From Sulfurivirga caldicuralii (GTDB lineage Bacteria > Pseudomonadota > Gammaproteobacteria > Thiomicrospirales > Thiomicrospiraceae), in NCBI RefSeq assembly GCF_900141795.1, contig NZ_FSRE01000003.1:124001-188000 (forward strand): a stretch of DNA of 64,000 nucleotides, written 5' to 3'. Under the pieces are notes generated by a model that saw only the letters and a list, made by a program, of their open reading frames with translations, searched no databases and had not been told where the DNA came from. Within the stretch, counting starts at the first letter, position 1. Every line of letters begins with the position of its first letter. Made by a program: the position numbers and the translations under genes. Of this stretch, positions 8,392-16,859 are shown piece by piece.

Positions 8392-9390
8392 TCAATAGAG
8401 ACCTTTTTCCTTCCAGTAACCGCGGATTTTTTCCTTAACGTCTGCCGGCAGCGGCACGTAACCCAGCTCTGTGGCATTGTCATCGCCATTCTTGAAGCCG
8501 AAGTCGAAGAATTTAACCACTTCCTTGCTTCGCTCAGGCTTCTCTTGAGGCATCAGCACAAAGGTAGCGGTTACGATGGGATACCCTTTGGGCGGGTAAG
8601 CGATATTAGCATAAAAATCCTTCTTGGGATCCAGGTCGGCATACTTGGCCGCTTCCTGGAAAGAAGCGAGAGAAGGTTTGATGTATTCACCGCTCGGCGC
8701 TTCGATTTCCGCCATTTTCAAACCATTGTGTACCGCATCGGCATAGTCCGCATAGCCGATAGAATACTTGTTGGTCTTGATGGCTGTGGTAACACCGAAG
8801 TTGCCCTTGCCGCCGATACGGTTTTCCATCGGCCAGTTAACCATCTTCTTGGCACCGAAACGCTTGCGCCAGGTCTTGCTCATTTTGGACAGGTAGTAGG
8901 TGTAGGCAAACGTGGTACCGGACTTGTCAGAACGGTGCACAAACAGAATGGGCTTGTGCGGCAGGTTGGCATTGGGGTTCTCTTTCTTCAGCAGCGGGTT
9001 GTCCCAATACTTCACAGACCCCAGCACGATGCCTTCGTGCGCTTTCTCGCTCAGACGCAGGTGATCAACACCCGGCACGTTATAAGCCATGACGATTGCG
9101 CCCATGGCTGTCGGGAACTGATACAGTCCCTTTTTCTTCAGGGTCTTGGGCGCCAGCGGCTTGTCAGAACCACCGAAATCCACTTCGCGGGCAGAAACGG
9201 CCTTGATGCCAGTACCGGAACCCGTGGCGGTGTAGTTCACCTTGTTGCCGGTTGCATTGTAGTACTCGGTTGCCCATGATTTGTACAGTGGGTAGGCAAA
9301 AGATGATCCGGTACCCTGAACAGTGGTGCCTGCATAGGCAGTGGTTGCGGCTACAGCAAATGTGCCGGCCAGCATGACTTTCTTCAGCAT
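8392..9390 (-). CDS. pstS: Periplasmic phosphate-binding protein PstS
   Basis: A 332-residue exported protein that binds phosphate for the PstCAB importer. I start it at the ATG preceded by GGAGGATAGTC, giving the signal peptide MLKKVMLAGTFAVAATTAYA; a frame beginning 36 bases upstream lacks such a site. The mature N terminus TTVQGTGSSFAYPLY and the following GSGTGIKAVSAREVDFGGSD are the classic phosphate-contacting segments. SGTTFAYTYYLSKM and GNFGVTTAIKTNKYSIGY are further PstS hallmarks. A Pho box lies about 70 bases upstream, so expression should rise under phosphate starvation. Confidence 0.96.
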   Translation of the reverse strand: MLKKVMLAGTFAVAATTAYAGTTVQGTGSSFAYPLYKSWATEYYNATGNKVNYTATGSGTGIKAVSAREVDFGGSDKPLAPKTLKKKGLYQFPTAMGAIVMAYNVPGVDHLRLSEKAHEGIVLGSVKYWDNPLLKKENPNANLPHKPILFVHRSDKSGTTFAYTYYLSKMSKTWRKRFGAKKMVNWPMENRIGGKGNFGVTTAIKTNKYSIGYADYADAVHNGLKMAEIEAPSGEYIKPSLASFQEAAKYADLDPKKDFYANIAYPPKGYPIVTATFVLMPQEKPERSKEVVKFFDFGFKNGDDNATELGYVPLPADVKEKIRGYWKEKGLY

Positions 9391-9459
9391 GACTATCCTC
9401 CAAGATAAACAAAGATGGTGTCTCAAGGACAGAGCATATTGTGCCGCGAGGGTTTAACA

Positions 9460-9492
9460 CCCGCATGACACAAATATGAAAGTTATGTGACA
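9460..9492 (-). promoter_or_regulatory. Pho box: three 11-bp PhoB direct repeats upstream of pstS
   Basis: Read on the minus strand, TGTCACATAAC, TTTCATATTTG and TGTCATGCGGG follow each other with an exact 11-base period, each opening with the TGTCA-like PhoB half-site. The middle 18-base block CTTTCATATTTGTGTCAT matches most of the enterobacterial Pho box. Downstream, CAATAT near 9437-9442 is a possible -10. The array overlaps the last codons of phoR. Confidence 0.8.
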
Positions 9493-10766
9493 CGGTTGAT
9501 CGGAAATACCGCCCGGAAGGTTGAGCCCACATAAGGCAAGCTTTCCACCTCCAAATGCCCACCGTGCAGCTCCAGTACATGCTTGACAATGGCCAACCCC
9601 AGACCTGTTCCACCCGTTTCCCGGGAACGCGCTGTATCCACGCGGTAGAAACGCTCCGTCAGGCGCGGGATATGCTCCCGCGGAATGCCGATGCCGGTAT
9701 CTTCCACCTCGAAAAAACCGCCTTTTTCACTGACATACCAGCGCACCGCAATGCGCCCGCCTTCAGGCGTATAGCGCACCGCATTGGACAACAAGTTGGT
9801 AAAGACACTGCGCAGCAAATTCGGATCCCCATAAAGGCGTCCCTTCTCTTCGCAGGAAAAGGTGATTTCATGCCGGCCAGCACTTAACAGGTCCGCTTCG
9901 TCTCTTAACGTATCCAGCTGTGCACACATATCGATCCAGTGTTCATTTTCCAGGCGACTTTGCCGCTCCACGGCCGACAGGGTAAGCAGGTCCTCAATGA
10001 TTCTGCGCATGCGCACCGCCTGCTGCTCCATCTGCTCCAGCGCCGGGCGCAGGCTTTCCAGATCCGGCGGGAGCATGTCCAGCAGCGTCTCCAGATAGCC
10101 AGTAAACACTGTCAGGGGGGTACGCAGTTCATGAGAGGCGTTGGCGACAAAATCCCGTCGCATCTGCATCAGATCATACGCCTGGGTAATATCTTCCAGC
10201 AGCATCAGCCACCCCCCTTCAAAGGGGATGAGCTGCACCTGCACCACCTGTAGCGTCTGCCCTGGCAGCGACAATTTCAGAGGCCTTTCGAAGGCACCCC
10301 GCTCAAGCCACTGGACAAATTCAGGTGCACGCAGAAACTGACGGATATGCCGACCGGCATCACTGCGCTGCAAGCCGAGCAGTTTTTTTGCGGCAGGGTT
10401 GCGCCACACAAGTCGAAACCCCTCATCCAGCTCAACCAGCGCCATGGGGAGGTGCTCGAGTCGGGCACGAGCATGATCACGCGCTGTACGCAACCGGCGC
10501 AAATTGGCCTGCAGCCGCTTCAAGCGCCGCCACAGGGCCCTCTCAAACTCGCCCCACAGGCCGAAAAATTCCTCGGAAGGAGTTTCGTAAAAGGCGTTAT
10601 TGAACCAGTGATACAGGCGGCTGCCCATCCAGATGTGCCAGAGCGTATAACCGACAAAGGCCGCAAACCAGCCGATACTCCAGAGGTCTGTCAGCAGCCC
10701 CCACAGCAGGGCGGCACCTGCAAAGACAAGCAGATTGGGGAGTTCCGCGCGCAGCAGTGCACGCAT
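9483..10766 (-). CDS. phoR: Phosphate regulon sensor histidine kinase PhoR
   Basis: A 427-residue sensor kinase. The N terminus holds a membrane hairpin (about 10-50, GAALLWGLLTDLWSIGWFA) with almost no periplasmic part, as in PhoR, which senses through PstSCAB and PhoU rather than directly. A PAS domain (about 95-190) follows, then the HisKA box with phosphoacceptor in ASHELRTPL near residue 212, and the HATPase domain with NLLSNAVRYTPEGG, VEDTGIGIP and GTGLGLAIVKHV. Its start overlaps the phoB stop by one base (TAATG). The Pho box of pstS overlaps its 3' end. Confidence 0.95.
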   Translation of the reverse strand: MRALLRAELPNLLVFAGAALLWGLLTDLWSIGWFAAFVGYTLWHIWMGSRLYHWFNNAFYETPSEEFFGLWGEFERALWRRLKRLQANLRRLRTARDHARARLEHLPMALVELDEGFRLVWRNPAAKKLLGLQRSDAGRHIRQFLRAPEFVQWLERGAFERPLKLSLPGQTLQVVQVQLIPFEGGWLMLLEDITQAYDLMQMRRDFVANASHELRTPLTVFTGYLETLLDMLPPDLESLRPALEQMEQQAVRMRRIIEDLLTLSAVERQSRLENEHWIDMCAQLDTLRDEADLLSAGRHEITFSCEEKGRLYGDPNLLRSVFTNLLSNAVRYTPEGGRIAVRWYVSEKGGFFEVEDTGIGIPREHIPRLTERFYRVDTARSRETGGTGLGLAIVKHVLELHGGHLEVESLPYVGSTFRAVFPINRVT

Positions 10767-11476
10767 TATTCCCCCTCGAACTCGGAAAGACGATAGCCGG
10801 CGCCGCGCACCGTCTGCACCATGCGCTCACACCCTGCCGGCTCGAGCGCCTTGCGCAAACGGCGAATGTGTACATCCACGGTGCGCTCTTCCACCACCAC
10901 GTGATTGCCCCACACCTGATCCAGCAGCTGCGTGCGCGTAAACACACGGTCGGGATTATGCATGAAAAAGTCGAGCAGACGGTACTCGGTGGGCCCCAGC
11001 GCAACTGGCTTGCCCTTGCAGCGCACGCGGTGACTGGCACGCTCCAGAACAAGATCCCCCACCTTGAGGACGTCCGCTTCAGGGCGTCTTTCGCTCACCC
11101 CACCGCGTCGCAGCAGGGCACCGATGCGTGCCACCAGCGCACGCGGCGAAAACGGCTTGACGACATAATCGTCGGCCCCCGCTTCAAAGCCCTCTACCTG
11201 ATCGAGCTCCTCACCCTTTGCCGTCAGCATGATTACCGGCAGCCGGGCAAAACGGGCATCCTTGCGCAGGCGCTGCAGAAAGGCAACACCCGAGGTGCCG
11301 GGCAGCATCCAGTCCAGCAGTACCAGATCCGGCAATCGGTCCTGCAGCTGCTGCCACGCCTGCTCGGCATTGGCACTCTGCACCACCTCATAACCTGCCG
11401 CCCCCAGGGTGAATGCCAGCATGTCGCGAATGGCCGCTTCGTCCTCCACAACCAGAATGCGCTGCATCTCGCTCAT
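10766..11476 (-). CDS. phoB: Phosphate regulon response regulator PhoB
   Basis: A 236-residue OmpR-family regulator. The receiver domain shows the acidic pair at 11-12, the phosphoacceptor Asp55 in LVLLDWMLPG, a conserved Thr in MLTAKGE and Lys in VVKPFSPRAL. The C-terminal winged helix includes LGPTEYRLLDFFM, RTQLLDQVWG and VDVHIRRLRKAL, the PhoB recognition region. It is activated by PhoR and should bind the Pho box at 9460-9492. phoU lies four bases upstream and phoR overlaps downstream, giving the order phoU-phoB-phoR. Confidence 0.96.
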   Translation of the reverse strand: MSEMQRILVVEDEAAIRDMLAFTLGAAGYEVVQSANAEQAWQQLQDRLPDLVLLDWMLPGTSGVAFLQRLRKDARFARLPVIMLTAKGEELDQVEGFEAGADDYVVKPFSPRALVARIGALLRRGGVSERRPEADVLKVGDLVLERASHRVRCKGKPVALGPTEYRLLDFFMHNPDRVFTRTQLLDQVWGNHVVVEERTVDVHIRRLRKALEPAGCERMVQTVRGAGYRLSEFEGE

Positions 11477-11480
11477 CGGC

Positions 11481-12239
11481 CTACTCGTCCGCCTGCGGCG
11501 CTTCTCCAGCCTCGCTCGCCAACTTCTCGATCATGTCGTGGTCGGGCGAGCGCACATCGCGACCATTAATGATGTAAATAATGCTTTCCGCCACATTGGC
11601 CAGATGGTCCGTCATGCGCTCAACCGCCTTGACCACATTGACAAATTCCAGATAGCAGCCGAGCTTTACAGCGGGGTTTTCGTGCATTTCCGCCTTCACC
11701 GCATCGATGATCCGCTTGTAGAGTTCATCCGCCCGCTCCTCATCCTCCAGCAGGCCGACCGCCTCTTTCATGTTCAGACGCGCATAGGCATCCAGCGCAC
11801 GCTTGAGCATCTCCCGCGCCATATCCACCAGGCGATAAAAGTCCGAACCGATCTTCAGCTGTGAACATTCACCGCCCATGCGCTCATAAAACTCCACCAT
11901 GCGCGCCAGCTTGACCACCTCGTCACCCACACGCTCCAGATCGATACCAATGCGCAGAGAACTGATGATCAGACGCAGATCTGAGGCGGCTGGCTGATGA
12001 CGTGCCACCAGCTGAATGGCCGCCTTGTCGGTGTTCTGCTCGGTTTCATTGATCAGGCGATCCAGCTGACGGACTTCCTTGGCCTTTTCCACATCGCCCA
12101 GCTGCATGGCCGACACTGCCAGGTCGAGCTGTTTTTCCACCAGCCCGCCCAGCTCGAGGATATGGTTCATCAGCGCCTCAAGGTCGCGGTTGTAGGATTG
12201 CAAAGAGTGGCTCTTGAAACTGCTCGGACTGGCTCGCAT
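11481..12239 (-). CDS. phoU: Phosphate signalling protein PhoU
   Basis: A 252-residue cytoplasmic protein of two three-helix bundles that links PstSCAB to PhoR and represses the regulon when phosphate is plentiful. Metal-binding motifs of the E/DxxxD type are visible in each half (DRLINETEQNTDKAA and EDEERADELYKR), and EFVNVVKAVERMTDHLANVAESIIYII is a typical ending. The ATG I chose has GGAG eight bases upstream; a start five codons earlier is less likely. Here it heads the phoU-phoB-phoR set, whereas in enterobacteria phoU follows pstB. Confidence 0.94.
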   Translation of the reverse strand: MRASPSSFKSHSLQSYNRDLEALMNHILELGGLVEKQLDLAVSAMQLGDVEKAKEVRQLDRLINETEQNTDKAAIQLVARHQPAASDLRLIISSLRIGIDLERVGDEVVKLARMVEFYERMGGECSQLKIGSDFYRLVDMAREMLKRALDAYARLNMKEAVGLLEDEERADELYKRIIDAVKAEMHENPAVKLGCYLEFVNVVKAVERMTDHLANVAESIIYIINGRDVRSPDHDMIEKLASEAGEAPQADE

Positions 12240-12316
12240 GGGGTTTCTCCTCAAATTTGGGGTTTATTTTTAAACAGTTTACCAGTGGTTTTATGACATT
12301 TCTGTGTCGCGACACC

Positions 12317-12333
12317 TGCACCAACTTGGTGCA
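12317..12333. promoter_or_regulatory. NtrC (GlnG) enhancer site upstream of glnA
   Basis: TGCACCAACTTGGTGCA is a perfect 17-base palindrome matching the NtrC consensus TGCACN5TGGTGCA. It lies 120 bases upstream of the -24 element of the glnA promoter, the usual distance for an NtrC enhancer. Confidence 0.85.
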
Positions 12334-12452
12334 TGTATTCACCACCCCACAGCATCGCCGCCCCGGTGCAATCTGCTGAAACAGGCACCACCCCCTTCAT
12401 TATCCCTGCGATTTCAATCGCTTGCACGCATAAGAATTTTTAACTGGCAATC

Positions 12453-12468
12453 TGGCATGGGGTTCGCT
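12453..12468 (+). promoter_or_regulatory. Sigma54 (RpoN) -24/-12 promoter of glnA
   Basis: TGGCATGGGGTTCGCT matches the sigma54 consensus TGGCACGN4TTGCW with two changes and keeps the essential GG and GC with correct spacing. It lies 59 bases before the glnA ATG and, with the upstream NtrC palindrome, predicts induction under nitrogen limitation. Confidence 0.8.
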
Positions 12469-12526
12469 AACATTGGGAGACGAATTTTTCACTCTTACGT
12501 TCAACCAACCAAAAGGAAAAGGCCCT

Positions 12527-13930
12527 ATGTCTCAGGACGCCCTCAACTTTATCAAGGAAAACGACGTTAAATGGGTTGATCTTCGCTTCACCGACACCCA
12601 CGGCAAGGAACAACACGTCACCATTCCAGCGCATGAGGCCGACGAAAGCATGTTCACCGAAGGGCACAATTTCGACGGTTCTTCCATCGAAGGCTGGAAA
12701 GGCATCAATGACTCCGACATGGTGCTGATGCCCACCGCTGAAAACTATTTCCTGGATCCGTTCACCAACGATACCACCCTGGTGCTGCGTTGCGAAATTC
12801 TGGAAACCGACTATACCCCTTACGAAAAGGACCCCCGCTCCATCGCCAAAAAAGCGGAAGCCTATTTGAAATCCACCGGCATCGCCGATGCGGCTTTCTT
12901 TGGACCTGAGCCCGAATTCTTCATCTTTGACAGCGTGCGCTGGGGCCTGCAGATGGGCAAGGCCTTCTATGAAATCGACGCACAGGAAGCCGACTGGAGC
13001 AGTGAAAAGGTTTATGAAAACGGCAACATCGGCCACCGCCCCAGTGTGAAGGGCGGCTACTTCCCCGTTCCGCCGGTGGATCAACTGCATGAAATCCGCG
13101 CCGACATGTGCACGTTGCTTGAGCAGATCGGTCTGCGCGTGGAAGCGCATCACCACGAAGTGGCCACCGCCGGTCAATGTGAAATCGGCGTAGCCGGCAA
13201 CACGCTGGTGAACAAGGCTGACGAAGTGCAGATGCTCAAGTATGTGGTGCACAACACCGCAGACGCCCACGGCAAGACCGCCACCTTCATGCCCAAGCCC
13301 ATCGTCGGCGACAACGGCAGCGGCATGCACATCAACCAGTCCCTCAGCAAGGATGGCAAGAACATCTTCGCCGGCGATCTCTACGCCGGCCTGTCGCAGG
13401 AAGCCCTGTGGTACATCGGCGGTCTGATCAAGCACGCCCGCGCCCTGAACGCCTTCACTAACCCTGGCACCAACTCCTACAAGCGTCTGGTCCCGGGCTT
13501 CGAGGCGCCCATTCTGCTGGCCTACTCCGCCAAGAACCGCTCTGCGTCCATCCGCATTCCGTATGCACCCAACCCGAAGGCGCGCCGCGTGGAACTGCGC
13601 TTCCCCGATCCCAGCGCCAACCCTTACCTGGCATTCTCAGCCTGCCTGATGGCCGGTCTGGACGGCATCCTCAACAAGATCGATCCGGGCGAGGCGGCGG
13701 AAAAGGATCTGTACGACCTGCCGCCGGAAGAAGAAGCGGCCATTCCCAAGGTGTGCGCCTCCCTGGAAGAAGCACTGGATGCGCTGGACAAGGATCGTGC
13801 GTTCCTGAAGGCCGGTGGCGTGTTCACCGACGCAATGATCGACGACTACATCAACCTGAAGATGGAGCACGTCACGCAACTGCGCATGACCACTCACCCG
13901 CTGGAGTTCGATCTGTACTACTCCGTATAA
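12527..13930 (+). CDS. glnA: Glutamine synthetase type I (GlnA)
   Basis: A 467-residue dodecameric enzyme that condenses ammonia and glutamate using ATP, the entry point of nitrogen assimilation. The ATG follows a GGAAAAGG ribosome site; upstream in-frame codons are not used. Signatures include the beta-grasp segment [11 protein letters not shown], the metal-binding [12 protein letters not shown], the ATP-site [16 protein letters not shown] and the arginines in [10 protein letters not shown]. The adenylylation site is present as Tyr396 in DLYDLPPEE, so GlnE control is expected. An NtrC site, a sigma54 promoter and a strong terminator frame it as a single-gene unit. Confidence 0.98.
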   Translation: MSQDALNFIKENDVKWVDLRFTDTHGKEQHVTIPAHEADESMFTEGHNFDGSSIEGWKGINDSDMVLMPTAENYFLDPFTNDTTLVLRCEILETDYTPYEKDPRSIAKKAEAYLKSTGIADAAFFGPEPEFFIFDSVRWGLQMGKAFYEIDAQEADWSSEKVYENGNIGHRPSVKGGYFPVPPVDQLHEIRADMCTLLEQIGLRVEAHHHEVATAGQCEIGVAGNTLVNKADEVQMLKYVVHNTADAHGKTATFMPKPIVGDNGSGMHINQSLSKDGKNIFAGDLYAGLSQEALWYIGGLIKHARALNAFTNPGTNSYKRLVPGFEAPILLAYSAKNRSASIRIPYAPNPKARRVELRFPDPSANPYLAFSACLMAGLDGILNKIDPGEAAEKDLYDLPPEEEAAIPKVCASLEEALDALDKDRAFLKAGGVFTDAMIDDYINLKMEHVTQLRMTTHPLEFDLYYSV

Positions 13931-13949
13931 GATCGGCTTCAAACCCCGC

Positions 13950-13976
13950 AAAAAACCCGCTTCGGCGGGTTTTTTG
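13950..13976 (+). terminator. Rho-independent terminator of glnA
   Basis: AAACCCGC-TTCG-GCGGGTTT with a stable TTCG tetraloop is followed by six or more T residues, 20 bases after the glnA stop codon. Confidence 0.93.
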
Positions 13977-14126
13977 TATGCGGGGAAAAATTCTGCCCGC
14001 CAGAGCCAGACTTTAGCAAGACCTGTCGATTACTGCGAATCCCGAAACAAATCCAGTCAGCGTAAACCTATGCACGCACCAGCAGGTGAAACACACCAAA
14101 ATTCCCTCGCAGACGGCTGTGGAAGT

Positions 14127-14186
14127 GGGGGTCCCCGACTTTTTTGCGAGCCAATTTTTTGCGCATCGAAAAGGTCAGAGACCCCC
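14127..14186. repeat. Inverted pair of the GTCGGGGACC dispersed repeat
   Basis: The left arm 14127-14145 is the reverse complement of the window-wide repeat AAAAAGTCGGGGACCCCC. The right arm 14169-14186 is a diverged copy in the opposite orientation (AAAAGGTCAGAGACCCCC). Together they can form a long hairpin with a 23-base loop, the layout of REP/BIME elements. The right arm overlaps the truD stop codon by one base. The rest of the space between the glnA terminator and truD shows no gene. Confidence 0.8.
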
Positions 14187-15223
14187 TATACTGCAGGGTC
14201 GCTCAGCCGGTCATCGTCCATCAGTTCGCGCAACAGCGCAGTGGCATAGCGGCCCGCCGGCAGAAAAAAGCGCAGCTGCAGCATGTGCGCATCCAGCCAC
14301 ACCCATGTCAGCTCCTGCGCCACGGCGCGCAGCGCCCGTCGCGCTGACTTCATGCGTGTCGCCCGCCAGACGGGTTCCAGCTCAAATGGGGCCAGCACGG
14401 CCTGCTCAAGTCCCAGCACTTCCCCCTGCGCAAGCGAAGGTGTTTCCCCCGGCAGCGGACCGGTGGGATGCAGATCCTTCTGCTGCACGCGCAGAGCCAG
14501 CTCGGCACTGTTGTCATCGGCAAAGACACGCTTGGAGCCGTCCAGCTGCAGCACATCCCCAGCCATGAAGCGGTTCCAGCTACCTTGCTGCACCCGTGCC
14601 GCCAGCACCGCGTTGAAGGCGCCGCTGCGCAGCACGGAAAGATGTCGGCTGCGCTGCGCGGGCTTGACCCTGGGCATGCCGGCACCGACCCACGCCAGCG
14701 CCCGCGCCCAGTTGGCACCGTCATGGCCGAAGCGCTGCGGCCCGAAATAATTGGGAAAGCCTTTTGTTGCCAGCTGCTGCAGGCGAGCATCGATTGCCGA
14801 GCGATCACCCACCACATTGCGCAGGGTAATCACAAAGCGGTTGCCGGACAAGGCACCCGTCTGCAGCTTGCGCCCGTGGCGCACCTGTTCAAGCACATGC
14901 ACACCGTCTATCTCGGGTGAACTATCGGGCTCGGCGCGGCCCGGCAACCAGATGCTGAACCACTGCCGGGTGACGCCGTGGCGATCCTTCAGCCCTGCCG
15001 TGCCCACATCCCGTAGGGGCACATCGGCCCAACGCGCCAGCTGACGTGCCACCCACTCGGTGTTGGCGCCGCGCTTTTCCACCCACAGCCACAAGTGCTC
15101 GCCCGCGCCGTCCAGCACAAACGGCAGCTGTTCGATGACCTCAAAGTCCTCCAGCTGCGCCTTGAAGTCAGCGCGCATCACCGCCCCGCCCCACGCGCGC
15201 GGCAAGGCCATTATGTTTTCCAT
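14186..15223 (-). CDS. truD: tRNA pseudouridine(13) synthase TruD
   Basis: A 345-residue pseudouridine synthase acting on U13 of tRNA-Glu. The catalytic motif AGLKDRHGVTRQWFS, with the nucleophilic Asp near residue 79, is clear, as are SGNRFVITLRNV and FPNYFGPQRFGHDGAN of the TruD fold. I start at MENIMAL because the distance to the conserved DF segment then matches the E. coli protein; the open frame runs a further 29 codons upstream. The stop codon lies in a dispersed repeat. The gene stands alone on the minus strand between two terminators. Confidence 0.93.
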   Translation of the reverse strand: MENIMALPRAWGGAVMRADFKAQLEDFEVIEQLPFVLDGAGEHLWLWVEKRGANTEWVARQLARWADVPLRDVGTAGLKDRHGVTRQWFSIWLPGRAEPDSSPEIDGVHVLEQVRHGRKLQTGALSGNRFVITLRNVVGDRSAIDARLQQLATKGFPNYFGPQRFGHDGANWARALAWVGAGMPRVKPAQRSRHLSVLRSGAFNAVLAARVQQGSWNRFMAGDVLQLDGSKRVFADDNSAELALRVQQKDLHPTGPLPGETPSLAQGEVLGLEQAVLAPFELEPVWRATRMKSARRALRAVAQELTWVWLDAHMLQLRFFLPAGRYATALLRELMDDDRLSDPAV

Positions 15224-15310
15224 CACGTCATGCATTCTCCGTTTAGGGCGTTCCCGCCAGGCCGGCAGCCCCCCTGAACCGGCCACCGTCATGCGCAGGC
15301 ACATGCCCAT

Positions 15311-15332
15311 AAAAAACCCGCCATGCGGCGGG
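15311..15332 (-). terminator. Terminator of the lipoprotein/Tim44 unit
   Basis: On the minus strand CCCGCCGCATGGCGGG is followed by six T residues. It lies 140 bases beyond the lipoprotein stop and before truD. The interval between also holds a possible stem CCGTGGC/GCCACGG (about 15392-15423) and a tandem duplication. Confidence 0.8.
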
Positions 15333-15430
15333 TTGAGCCATTTGCGGGCTGTGGAACGTCAGCACCTGCGCAACACCTCTGAACGGTCGAAGCCGTGGCA
15401 ACTTTGCAGCCACTCTCGCCACGGCACTTT

Positions 15431-15466
15431 TTAGCCGTTATACGCTGCTTAGCCGTTATACGCTGC
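15431..15466. repeat. Perfect tandem duplication of an 18-bp unit
   Basis: TTAGCCGTTATACGCTGC occurs twice head to tail without mismatch, starting six bases beyond the stop codon of the lipoprotein gene. No function is evident. Exact identity suggests a recent slippage event. Confidence 0.9.
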
Positions 15467-15471
15467 GGCTT

Positions 15472-15912
15472 CTACAGGTCGCGGAAGAGCTTTTCATCCA
15501 TGGGTACCGCCTTGTCGCTTTCCGGCTTGTGCGGATAGAGCTGGATAAGCAACTGGGCGATATTGCCCTGTTTGATATGGTCGTGCACCAGCACCCGCGC
15601 ATTGGGGGGCGAATTCTTGTTGATGTACATGTAGATGATCTTGACCTGACAGCGGGGGTCTTTTGCTGTGGCCAGCGGCTTGATGATGCCTTCGCCTTCA
15701 AACTTGACCCCATCCTTGGACATGAAGATGACACGATGCCAGTATTCCGATTCCACCGGCTTGTCGAAGCAGATTTCAATGGCACGGTCAAACAGGCCCG
15801 AGCCCCTGTCCACATCCACGAACCTGACCGATTTGATGTGAAGCTTCTCCTGGCCGCACCCGCTCAGCATCAGCCCCAGGGTCAGAACGGCCATGCTCAG
15901 CCAACGTTTCAT
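15472..15912 (-). CDS. Putative lipoprotein, function unknown
   Basis: A 146-residue protein starting with MKRWLSMAVLTLGLMLSGCG, a lipoprotein signal with the acylated Cys near residue 19. The ATG is preceded by GGGAGG; the frame stays open upstream but no site supports a longer start. The mature part has no motif I recognise; it contains IEICFDKPVESEYWHRVIFMS and a proline-rich NSPPNARVLVHD segment. It is 16 bases downstream of the Tim44-domain gene, so the two are probably cotranscribed. Confidence 0.7.
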   Translation of the reverse strand: MKRWLSMAVLTLGLMLSGCGQEKLHIKSVRFVDVDRGSGLFDRAIEICFDKPVESEYWHRVIFMSKDGVKFEGEGIIKPLATAKDPRCQVKIIYMYINKNSPPNARVLVHDHIKQGNIAQLLIQLYPHKPESDKAVPMDEKLFRDL

Positions 15913-15928
15913 CGCGCCTCCCTGCGCC

Positions 15929-16798
15929 TTACAGCTGCTGCACTCCGATAATCTTCCAGTCGCCCGATCCGTCTGCCGGTTTTGCCACATGCCATACCTC
16001 GGTGAAGCCGTGAGCCGGGCCACCGTTTTCGCGAACCAGACCGCTGAAGCGTACAGACACCACAAAGCGGTCGTTGTCGTAATCCCAGTCGATCACCTGC
16101 GCCGTCACCTGTTCGACCTCGGTCTGGTTTTCGCCGGCGCGAATCTGCTCGGCAATAGCTTCAAAACAGGCTGGATCGCAATAGGCCTTTAGCGTTTCCG
16201 TATCGCCCGCATCCCAGGCCTTCTGCACGGCGAGGAAATTGTCCACGGCGCCCTGCTCGAAACCGGACACCTCAAACCACGGCGGAGGCGGCGGCAGGGT
16301 TTCCCCGCCGACGCTGTTCTCCTTCACACCACTGCCGCCCACATTGGCGCCGATGCGGATGCCATCGGAAAGGCTACTGCGCTGCTGGGCGGCGGACGCC
16401 GGCGCAGCGTCGTCGGCATAGTCCGCGCCGCCGGCGACGGCCGGCCGGGGCCGGCGGCGGCGCACGAACCACCAGATAGCGCCGCCGATGAGCAGCAGCA
16501 CCAGAATGTCGCCCGGGGTGATGCCATCAAACGCACCGCCCATGAACAGCGCCGCCAGCAGACCGCCTGCCAGCAGACCGCCAAGCAAGCCAGTCATACC
16601 GCTGCGCGGCCGCTGACTGGCAGCGGGTTTTGTGGTCTTGGGCGAGGTAGGGGCCGCCTTGGGCTTGGCATTCAGCGCACGATATTGAATGGGCTTCTTG
16701 TAGCCAAAACTGCGCCCGCCACCAAACTTGGCGGCTTCCGCACTCATGGCAAACAATAGCAGGGCAAGAAAACTATACAGGGGGAAACGGCTCATCAT
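15929..16798 (-). CDS. Tim44-like domain membrane protein
   Basis: A 289-residue protein with an N-terminal signal or anchor (MMSRFPLYSFLALLLFAMSAEA), a Gly/Pro/Ala/Lys-rich region (about 24-70), two adjacent hydrophobic segments (about 68-90 and 96-112) closed by WFVRRRRPR, a low-complexity linker, and a C-terminal Tim44-like domain (about 165-289) with AYCDPACFEAIAEQI and FTEVWHVAKP. Bacterial Tim44-like proteins are widespread, of unsettled role. Either of the first two ATGs could be used. A lipoprotein gene follows. Confidence 0.82.
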   Translation of the reverse strand: MMSRFPLYSFLALLLFAMSAEAAKFGGGRSFGYKKPIQYRALNAKPKAAPTSPKTTKPAASQRPRSGMTGLLGGLLAGGLLAALFMGGAFDGITPGDILVLLLIGGAIWWFVRRRRPRPAVAGGADYADDAAPASAAQQRSSLSDGIRIGANVGGSGVKENSVGGETLPPPPPWFEVSGFEQGAVDNFLAVQKAWDAGDTETLKAYCDPACFEAIAEQIRAGENQTEVEQVTAQVIDWDYDNDRFVVSVRFSGLVRENGGPAHGFTEVWHVAKPADGSGDWKIIGVQQL

Positions 16799-16859
16799 GA
16801 TTCCTTATGCGTGGCGATAAGCCCTATTCTACCGGCGTAGCGCGCCACAAGGAAGGAAA

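Noticed and set aside
12824..12836. GAAAAGGACCCCC in glnA as another dispersed-repeat copy
   Set aside because: It encodes the conserved [11 protein letters not shown] segment found in ordinary GlnA proteins and lacks the GTCGGGGACC core.
12467..13435. A 322-codon frame antisense to glnA
   Set aside because: It mirrors a highly conserved gene and has no ribosome site or recognisable domain.
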